Source: Planctomycetota bacterium (GTDB taxonomy: Bacteria > Planctomycetota > UBA8108). From it: DNA of 6,732 nt. How positions within the stretch are numbered: position 1 is the stretch's first letter; the number at the start of each line of letters is the position of its first letter. Of this stretch, positions 1 to 4,984 are shown piece by piece. The position numbers and the translations under genes are program-made. The notes beneath the pieces are model-generated. The model was given only the letters and a program-made list of their open reading frames with translations, did no database searches and was not told the origin of the DNA. The stretch is from NCBI GenBank assembly GCA_022451445.1, contig JAKUSY010000172.1, forward strand, positions 1-6,732, in the 5' to 3' direction.

Positions 1-172
1 CCGCCCCGGCCTCGTTGAATTCCTCGTCGGTGATGCCGCTGCCGAGTCCCGCGCCGGACTCTATCAGGACCTGCTGGCCGGCCTGATCGAGTACGTGCAC
101 TCCCGCCGGAGCGATGGCGATTCGCCCTTCATCCTCCTTGATTTCACGAGGAATTCCGACCACGCTTGGCAT
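1..172 (-). CDS. ald: Alanine dehydrogenase, N-terminal fragment (runs off left edge)
   Basis: The minus strand from the ATG at 172-170 gives 57 codons that match the N-terminus of alanine dehydrogenase: MPSVVGIPREIKEDEGRIA, then APAGVHVLDQAG, then an IESGAGLGSGITDEEF stretch ending in NEAGA. The family enzyme interconverts L-alanine and pyruvate plus ammonia using NAD in the cytoplasm. Arg17 in EGRIA lies where the family has its substrate-binding N-terminal Arg; the catalytic Lys and His and the NAD-binding fold lie outside the window. The related alpha subunit of NAD(P) transhydrogenase starts similarly, but the GAGLGSGITDEEF wording fits alanine dehydrogenase better. No good Shine-Dalgarno precedes the ATG and no alternative in-frame start is close, so the start rests on family alignment. 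It lies 137 bases beyond the nadD stop, so it may have its own promoter. Confidence 0.85.
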   Translation of the reverse strand, partial: MPSVVGIPREIKEDEGRIAIAPAGVHVLDQAGQQVLIESGAGLGSGITDEEFNEAGA

Positions 173-222
173 GACAACACACTTCTGAAAAAAGAGCTAC
201 GCCGCGGAGAGATCCAAAGCGG

Positions 223-257
223 CAAGCTTAACCAGCCCCCCTGATGTTTCAAGCTTA
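223..257. repeat. Pair of CAAGCTTA direct repeats upstream of ald
   Basis: CAAGCTTA occurs at 223-230 and again at 250-257, 27 bases apart, and each contains the self-palindromic AAGCTT. Both lie between the nadD stop and the ald start, where an operator for ald would be expected. Two copies of an 8-mer in about 140 bases could be chance. Lrp-family control of alanine dehydrogenase is known in some bacteria, but nothing here identifies the protein that would bind. Confidence 0.3.
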
Positions 258-276
258 TTACCCTGCCACGGCCCCT

Positions 277-305
277 CACAACATCTTTTAATTAAAAGGG
301 TTGTG
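277..305. terminator. AT-cored palindrome directly after nadD; terminator or operator
   Basis: Bases 277-305 form a nearly complete inverted repeat. CACAAC pairs with GTTGTG (277-282 with 300-305), and the centre is the perfect palindrome TTTTAATTAAAA at 286-297. One base (A283) is bulged and there is one T-G wobble, giving about 14 pairs. It begins 5 bases beyond the nadD stop in the direction of nadD transcription, where an intrinsic terminator would sit. However, no T run follows on the minus strand (the next bases are AGGGGCC), and the loop would be closed by weak A-T pairs. A protein-binding dyad for the downstream ald gene is an equally good reading. Confidence 0.4.
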
Positions 306-309
306 TCGA

Positions 310-921
310 TCAGGCGGGATATGTCCCGTGCGTCCGGATATACTCGCTGACTCCCCCCGGCACCCATATGGAAATGTCCTCTCCCTCGGCCGCAGCCTGG
401 CGAATCCTGGTGCTGGAAATATCCACCTCCTCCATCTCGACCGTGTCGGCGGCGCATTGCCGGAGGATTTCCTCGCTGATGCCTGGAAAGCCGGCGGCAT
501 CAAAACCCGGGCTGAAACCCGGCCGGTTGACCGCGACGATCCGGGAGAGCTCGAAGAGCCGCCGCCAGCTGTACCAGGTCGTCAGCTCGCCCACCGTGTC
601 TCCACCCACGATCAGGAAGAGCTCATCCCCCGGATGCCGCTCCTGGAGGATTCCCAGGGTGTCGACCATATAGCTCGGCCCCGGACGCTCGACCTCGACC
701 GCGCTCGGCACCAGGAAATCCATTCCCTCAACCGCGATCCGGACCATCTCCAGCCTCTGGACACCTGGAATCAGCCCCTCTTCGGCCTGCTTGTGCGGAG
801 GAGAGCCAGAGGGCACCAGCAGCACCCGGTCGAGACCGCGCGTGCCGCGCACGGCCTCGCAGGCGGCGAGGTGTCCGAGATGAACCGGATTGAAGGTGCC
901 TCCAAAAATACCGATCTTCAT
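310..921 (-). CDS. nadD: Nicotinate-nucleotide adenylyltransferase
   Basis: This 203-residue protein has the usual length and landmarks of bacterial NadD, which joins nicotinate mononucleotide and ATP to make deamido-NAD in cytoplasmic NAD biosynthesis. GGTFNPVHLGH at residues 7-17 is the nucleotidyltransferase ATP-binding motif with its HxGH histidines. VPSGSPPHK (36-44), SYMVDTL (83-89), ISSTRIR (168-174) and VPGGVSEYIRTHGTY (187-201) are the remaining family signatures. The segment LIVGGDTVGEL (103-113) has Gly where many relatives have Ala, a mild variation. A GGAG lies 10 bases before the ATG at 921. The asnS stop is 48 bases upstream with no terminator between, so the two are probably co-transcribed. 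NadD is more commonly found beside obg, proA or rsfS; none is here. Confidence 0.95.
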   Translation of the reverse strand: MKIGIFGGTFNPVHLGHLAACEAVRGTRGLDRVLLVPSGSPPHKQAEEGLIPGVQRLEMVRIAVEGMDFLVPSAVEVERPGPSYMVDTLGILQERHPGDELFLIVGGDTVGELTTWYSWRRLFELSRIVAVNRPGFSPGFDAAGFPGISEEILRQCAADTVEMEEVDISSTRIRQAAAEGEDISIWVPGGVSEYIRTHGTYPA

Positions 922-969
922 GGGAAACCAGCTCCACCGTGCTCGAGAACAGAATCCTGTCCGGGATAA

Positions 970-2283
970 TCAGGGATAGATCCTGTAGAGCATCCTGGGA
1001 AAAGGAATGCACTCGCGTACATGCTCGGTGCCGCAGATCCAGGCCACCGTTCTCTCGATACCGAGGCCGAAGCCCGCGTGCGGAACCGTACCGTAACGCC
1101 GCAGATCCATATACCACTCAAAGGCCTCGCGGGGCAATCCATGCTTGTCGATTCCCGCCTCGAGGACCTGCAGGTCATCTTCGCGCTGCCCGCCGCCGAT
1201 GATCTCCCCGGCCCCCTCGGGGGCCAGCATATCGACGCAGAGCGCGTAATTTTCATCTTCCGGATCCCTCTTCATGTAGAAGGCCTTCACCGCCGAGGGG
1301 TAGCGGTGCACCAGCACGGGACTCTCGAAATGTTCGGAGAGGGCTGTCTCATCCGGGGCTCCGAAGTCACCTCCCTCCTCGAACTCGATCCCTTTTTCGT
1401 TCAGGATGGAAACCGCCTCGGAGTAGGAGATGCGCGGAAAAGGAGCCGCTACCCTCTCCAGCAGGGAGGTGTCACGCTCCAGCACGTCAAGCTCAGCGCG
1501 GCGGTGCTCGAGAACGTATTGAATGATCGAGGAGACGAAATCTTCCGCCAGGTCCATGATGTCATCGAGGTCGGCGAAGGCCACCTCCGGCTCAACCATC
1601 CAGAACTCGGTGAGATGGCGGCGCGTCTTGGACTTCTCGGCCCGGAAGGTCGGCCCGAAGCAATAGGCCTTGCCGAAGGCCATCGCGGCGGCCTCCATAT
1701 AGAGCTGGCCGCTCTGGGTCAGGTAGGCCTTCTCATCAAAATATTCGACCTCGAAGAGATTGGTCGTCCCCTCGCAGGCATTGGGCGTAAAGATCGGGGC
1801 GTCGACACAGACAAAATCCCGCTCACCGAAGAAATTACGGATCGCCGTGATCACCGCGTCGCGAACCCGGAGGATGGCGTGCTGCTTGCTCTGACGCAGC
1901 CATAGATGGCGGTGACGAAGAAGAAAATCCGGGCCGATATCAGAGGTCTTCGAGATGGGATACTCGCTCGTTGGCTCCTGCAGAACATCCAGGTTCGAGG
2001 CCTTCAGCTCGACCCCGCTCGGCGCTCTCTCATCAGCCGAAACCGTACCGGTGACGATGACGGAGGATTCGTAGGGAAGATGAGCGCAGCGCTCAAAAAG
2101 CTCCTCGCTGACGTCGCCCTTGCCCATGATCGCCTGGACTCTGCCGCTGCCGTCACGAAACTGCAGGAAGTGAATCTTCCCCTTGGAGCGCCTGTTGAAG
2201 AGCCATCCGGCGATGCGGACCTCCTCTCCCACATGTTCCGGTAAAGCTCGAATCGCCACTATGTTCGGGTTTTTTTCGCTCAT
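970..2283 (-). CDS. asnS: Asparaginyl-tRNA synthetase
   Basis: This 437-residue class IIb aminoacyl-tRNA synthetase charges tRNA-Asn with asparagine in the cytoplasm. Residues about 22-104 form the OB-fold anticodon-binding domain (VRIAGWLFNRRSKGKIHFLQ). The catalytic domain follows, with CEGTTNLFEVEYF (170-182), motif 2 from FRAEKSKTRRHLTEFW at 213-228, GEIIGGGQRED (359-369), and motif 3 GFGLGIERTVAWICG (404-418). The ending IPFPRMLYRIYP is typical of AsnRS. These features favour AsnRS over the closely related AspRS, as does the EGTTNLF loop. Length is normal with no missing motif. The ATG at 2283 is preceded by AGGGAG, 9 bases upstream (2293-2298 on the complement). It leads the minus-strand run followed by nadD, and its promoter should lie in the divergent region to its right. 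Confidence 0.95.
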   Translation of the reverse strand: MSEKNPNIVAIRALPEHVGEEVRIAGWLFNRRSKGKIHFLQFRDGSGRVQAIMGKGDVSEELFERCAHLPYESSVIVTGTVSADERAPSGVELKASNLDVLQEPTSEYPISKTSDIGPDFLLRHRHLWLRQSKQHAILRVRDAVITAIRNFFGERDFVCVDAPIFTPNACEGTTNLFEVEYFDEKAYLTQSGQLYMEAAAMAFGKAYCFGPTFRAEKSKTRRHLTEFWMVEPEVAFADLDDIMDLAEDFVSSIIQYVLEHRRAELDVLERDTSLLERVAAPFPRISYSEAVSILNEKGIEFEEGGDFGAPDETALSEHFESPVLVHRYPSAVKAFYMKRDPEDENYALCVDMLAPEGAGEIIGGGQREDDLQVLEAGIDKHGLPREAFEWYMDLRRYGTVPHAGFGLGIERTVAWICGTEHVRECIPFPRMLYRIYP

Positions 2284-2548
2284 TTTACCTGTCTCCCTCG
2301 CGGCATTGAGGTCTCCTGAAGCTCATCGGCGCGAAGTCTAACCCTAAATGCCAAAGCTAGAAAGGGAGAAAAATAGCGGCCCCGAAATCGTCGAAAGAAA
2401 ATACGGGTAGTCCAAACCTTACAGAAGCCTATAATTAGGTTATCGAAGTTCAAATCTTTGGGTTTGACTCTCGAATCGGCGGTTGGGCGGCCTGTCAGAG
2501 GCTCTCTTGATCCGTCTGTTCGACCGACAATGCGACTGAGAACGGATT

Positions 2549-2590
2549 CTGCCTGTTCGGTACTGCCTGTTCGGTACTGCCTGTTCGGTT
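2549..2590. repeat. Three tandem copies of a 14 bp repeat
   Basis: The unit CTGCCTGTTCGGTA occurs at 2549-2562 and 2563-2576, and with one final-base change (A to T) at 2577-2590. The core CTGTTC also appears outside the array at 2516-2521 and 2664-2669, each in a partly similar context. The array lies about 160 bases before the start codon of the first exported gene and about 265 bases before that of asnS. It may be a slippage-prone microsatellite or a cluster of protein-binding sites. The 14 bp period is not a whole helical turn, which argues weakly against cooperative binding on one DNA face. Confidence 0.85.
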
Positions 2591-2596
2591 CGGGGG

Positions 2597-2624
2597 CGTG
2601 AGTTCCCAGGCCGGGATTTTCACG
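2597..2624 (+). other. Nested hairpin in the leader of the secreted-protein operon
   Basis: CGTGA at 2597-2601 pairs with TCACG at 2620-2624. Inside that stem, TCCC (2604-2607) pairs with GGGA (2613-2616) around a five-base loop AGGCC. The small internal loop is GT on one side and TTT on the other. No T run follows on either strand, so it is not a standard intrinsic terminator. If transcription starts upstream it would be a structured part of the 5' leader. Stems this short can arise by chance. Confidence 0.3.
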
Positions 2625-2733
2625 GGTTGGTGGTTTATTTCGTACACCTTTGTCCACTAGCGCCTGTTCTTTCCTGCTGAAGCAGTTTTACACATTTCCG
2701 CAAGGGACACCCTCGAGATCCTTCGCGGTAAAT

Positions 2734-2738
2734 GAAGG
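2734..2738 (+). promoter_or_regulatory. Ribosome binding site supporting the ATG at 2749
   Basis: GAAGG at 2734-2738 lies 10 bases before the ATG at 2749. It supports that start over the longer in-frame TTG start at 2650, which would place 33 hydrophilic residues before the export signal, and over the ATG at 2770, which has no useful spacing to a purine run. Confidence 0.5.
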
Positions 2739-2748
2739 TTGTTTTCCG

Positions 2749-4971
2749 ATGTCGAATGAAACCTCCAGGATGACCGGTCCCGCCAGGCTCGCAGCCTGTC
2801 TCTGGATCCTCCTGGTCTCGCTCTGCCTGGCGGCCGACAGAGCGGAGGCGGCCAATGGAGACCTCCTCGGCGTCAGCGACACTCTGGACTCCGCCAACCG
2901 GGAGCTCATCGACATGGCGGAAGATTCCCGAGATGGAACCTTCTGGGTCCTGGGCGCCAACGGCAGCTCGGTTGAGAACCATCTCATCTATCATCTCAGC
3001 CACGATCTCAACACCGTGCTTGGAACGGCTGAGAACCCTCATCCCAACGGCAGCATCGCCGAGAGCAATATGTCGCTCAATCGCGGCATCGCCTTTCACG
3101 ACCCCACGGGAAATCTCTTCGTCCTCTCGCTGACCGGCCTCCGGGGCGAGCAGCGCTACGAGGTGCGGGCTGTCGACGAGAATGGAAACGCAAACCCCGT
3201 TTTCGACTTTTCCATAGACCTAGAGGGTGAAGAAGGAGCCAGCCTCTTCGGCCTGAGCTTCGATATCGTATCGGGCCAATTCTGGACCCTCGACATCGCC
3301 AGGGACCTGGTGCTCCGCGTCGGCTTCGATGGAAACATCAGCCGCTCGTTCCTGCTGCCGGGAAAAATCAGCGACGAGACCCTGATCCGCGGCCAGGGAT
3401 TGTCCTTCGACAGCGAGGCCCTCCTGCTCTATGTCTCCTACGGAAGCATCCTCGACCAGGGGGCCTCGAAGATACTCCAGCTGACGACAGAAGGAGTCCT
3501 GATCGATGACAGGCTGAGCGCCTACCGCACCGGGATCGAGATCCCTCTCGGCCAGATCCCCGAGACTGACCTCCGGGGCATCACCTCCTATCTCGTTGGA
3601 GCCGGCCAGAACCGGTTCGCCGTCATAGGCGGCTCCGGACGAATCTACCAGATCGAGCAGGTAATACCTCGAGTCATCCCTCCCAACCAGTTGTCCTGCG
3701 GCCTGACGGTTACCAGCCAGGTCGTGCTCAATTGGGTCAACAACGGCCCCGGATCCGAAGGCGCCTACCAGGGCGCCATCCAGATCGTTCGCAACGGCGT
3801 CGCCCTTGCCAACGTCGAAGGTGACACCACCAGCTACGTCGACTCAACACCGATCAACGGCCCCTCGACCTACGCCCTGCGGGCGGCCGAGAACGGCGCC
3901 TTCGGCCCGGTCGGCTGCGAATGCATGACCGTCGCGGGTCCCGGCGGGGTCATCAACTGGACGGCAGCCCCCACGGGTGGCTGCTATGACCTGGCTCTCG
4001 TCCCCGGTACGGAAAAAATCTACGTGACCGATGACTCCGCGGGGACTGTCTCCATCCTCGATGCCGACCTCAGCGATGCGGGAGAAGACGACTTCCCGAG
4101 CCCCTGGAGCAATCCCGGGGGGATCGCCTTCGTCCCGGCAATCCAGCTCGGCTTTCCTCCCCAGCTCTTCGAGAACTTCATCGCGATAGCCAATACCAGC
4201 GACAACCGGCTTCGCCTGGCGAGCCTCGCCGCCCCGGAATCTGGAACGACCATCAACCTGCGTTTTCCCGACGAGGTGGAGAATCCGAGAATCGGCGGGC
4301 TGACCTATATTCCATCCGACACCCCCTCCCTGCAGCGCTTCGTGGTAACGGAGAGGGAAAGTAAGGAAATCTACATTTTCAGGACCAATGGAAATCTGGC
4401 CCGCTCCTGCTCGCCGCCCAGCCTCTTCATAGACGTCTCCATCGGCTCCGGGGTCTCCTACGATCCCCTCCGCGACACCTTCCTTACGGGATTCGAAGAT
4501 GGTGTCGTGCGTGAGCTCTACAGCGACGGGCCTCCCGGGACCTGCCCCCTGACCGCTCCCAGCTTCGAGATCAGCCTCGAGGCCGTCGGCGGCGGCTACG
4601 ACCAGGACGGCCACGTCGGCGGCATCCAGATTTCAGAGAACACCCTGCTGATCTGCCTTCCGGGCAACGGCACGATCTTCCGCACCCTGCTGTTTCCTTT
4701 CGGCCCCGATTTCATCAGGGGCGATTTCGACCGGAACTCGGAGGTCGACCTGAGCGATGCGGTATCCATAGCCCGCTACCTGTTCCTTGGCGGAACGCCG
4801 CCCACCTGCATGGATGCGGCCGACAGCAATGACGATGGGATCCTCGACATTTCCGATCCTGTCTACCTGCTGTTCTACCTGTTTATCGCCAACAGCCCGC
4901 CGCCTCCGGAGCCTTTCCCCGGGGCGGGTAACGACCCCACCTTCCGGGACAACCTGGGCTGCCAGGAGTGA
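2749..4971 (+). CDS. Secreted beta-propeller / FN3-like protein with C-terminal dockerin
   Basis: The protein has 740 residues and no enzyme motif I recognise. Residues 1-34 are an export signal: a short charged start, a hydrophobic core LAACLWILLVSLCLAA, and likely signal peptidase I cleavage after AEA. Residues about 35-305 repeat short beta-strand units (GTFWVLG, GNLFVLSL, GQFWTLD, LLLYVSYG) like an NHL/SMP-30-type propeller. Residues about 311-396 resemble an FN3 domain bordered by Cys (LSCGLT and GCECMTV). A second propeller follows at about 400-650, with YVTN-like LALVPGTEKIYVTDDSAG. The end is a dockerin with two complete calcium loops: D659, D661, N663, D667, D670 and D692, N694, D696, D700, D703. 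A Pro-rich tail ends DPTFRDNLGCQE. It is probably extracellular or surface-bound, in a binding or adhesion role; the ligand is unknown. It leads a two-gene operon. Confidence 0.85.
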   Translation: MSNETSRMTGPARLAACLWILLVSLCLAADRAEAANGDLLGVSDTLDSANRELIDMAEDSRDGTFWVLGANGSSVENHLIYHLSHDLNTVLGTAENPHPNGSIAESNMSLNRGIAFHDPTGNLFVLSLTGLRGEQRYEVRAVDENGNANPVFDFSIDLEGEEGASLFGLSFDIVSGQFWTLDIARDLVLRVGFDGNISRSFLLPGKISDETLIRGQGLSFDSEALLLYVSYGSILDQGASKILQLTTEGVLIDDRLSAYRTGIEIPLGQIPETDLRGITSYLVGAGQNRFAVIGGSGRIYQIEQVIPRVIPPNQLSCGLTVTSQVVLNWVNNGPGSEGAYQGAIQIVRNGVALANVEGDTTSYVDSTPINGPSTYALRAAENGAFGPVGCECMTVAGPGGVINWTAAPTGGCYDLALVPGTEKIYVTDDSAGTVSILDADLSDAGEDDFPSPWSNPGGIAFVPAIQLGFPPQLFENFIAIANTSDNRLRLASLAAPESGTTINLRFPDEVENPRIGGLTYIPSDTPSLQRFVVTERESKEIYIFRTNGNLARSCSPPSLFIDVSIGSGVSYDPLRDTFLTGFEDGVVRELYSDGPPGTCPLTAPSFEISLEAVGGGYDQDGHVGGIQISENTLLICLPGNGTIFRTLLFPFGPDFIRGDFDRNSEVDLSDAVSIARYLFLGGTPPTCMDAADSNDDGILDISDPVYLLFYLFIANSPPPPEPFPGAGNDPTFRDNLGCQE
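4711..4965 (+). other. Dockerin module of the first exported protein, both calcium loops intact
   Basis: Residues 655-739 of the first exported protein form a duplicated EF-hand-like module. Loop one reads DFDRNSEVDLSD and loop two DSNDDGILDISD. Both keep acidic or Asn ligands at positions 1, 3, 5, 9 and 12, each followed by a YLF helix. Dockerins fold on calcium binding and usually dock on cohesin domains. The tail has the DPT..LGC wording, but the Cys-Gly I would expect just before DPT is Ala-Gly here (PGAGNDPT). One disulfide seen in relatives may therefore be absent. Confidence 0.8.
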
Positions 4972-4972
4972 A

Positions 4973-4978
4973 GAGGAG
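4973..4978 (+). promoter_or_regulatory. Strong ribosome binding site fixing the second exported gene's start
   Basis: GAGGAG at 4973-4978 lies 6 bases before the ATG at 4985, an ideal Shine-Dalgarno. It begins one base after the stop of the upstream gene (4969-4971), so translation of the pair is probably coupled. It rules out the upstream in-frame TTG at 4787, which would read through the dockerin of the preceding gene in another frame. Confidence 0.85.
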
Positions 4979-4984
4979 ACCCTC

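Larger units (their letters stand above)
2284..2748. other. Divergent intergenic region between asnS and the secreted-protein operon
   Basis: These 465 bases separate the minus-strand asnS from the plus-strand exported-protein pair, so promoters for both directions should be here. The part at about 2340-2470 is visibly more AT-rich than the flanking genes. TATAAT occurs on the plus strand at 2430-2435 inside the near-palindrome CCTATAATTAGG, but no convincing -35 box lies 16-18 bases before it, and the minus-strand reading is no better. An imperfect dyad spans 2443-2474 (TCGA..TCAAA with TTTGA..TCGA). The tandem repeat and nested hairpin are listed separately. No tRNA or recognisable RNA gene was seen. 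Confidence 0.6.

Noticed and set aside
1021..1905. 294-codon plus-strand ORF within asnS, and a similar 222-codon ORF at 301-969 over nadD
   Set aside because: Both are antisense to genes with full family motifs on the minus strand. Their translations are low-complexity with no recognisable domain, as expected for GC-rich antisense frames.
2430..2435. TATAAT as a definite plus-strand promoter
   Set aside because: The -10 hexamer is perfect, but no -35-like sequence or extended -10 is present, and it lies about 310 bases from the start codon in an AT-rich stretch where the hexamer is easily met by chance.
2674..2689. CTGC-TGAA-GCAG hairpin followed by TTTT, as a terminator or attenuator
   Set aside because: A 4 bp stem with four T residues is too weak and common by chance, and no upstream plus-strand gene needs a terminator there.
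2650..2748. N-terminal extension of the first exported protein from a TTG at 2650
   Set aside because: It adds 33 residues without hydrophobic character before a standard signal peptide. The ATG at 2749 has a GAAGG at usable spacing.
3844..4614. 256-codon minus-strand ORF opposite the first exported gene
   Set aside because: The plus strand has a continuous signal peptide to dockerin architecture. The antisense product is Gly/Ala/Val/Asp-rich with no motif.
4787..4984. N-terminal extension of the second exported protein from a TTG at 4787
   Set aside because: It overlaps the dockerin of the upstream gene in another frame. The ATG at 4985 has a near-perfect ribosome binding site and begins a signal peptide.
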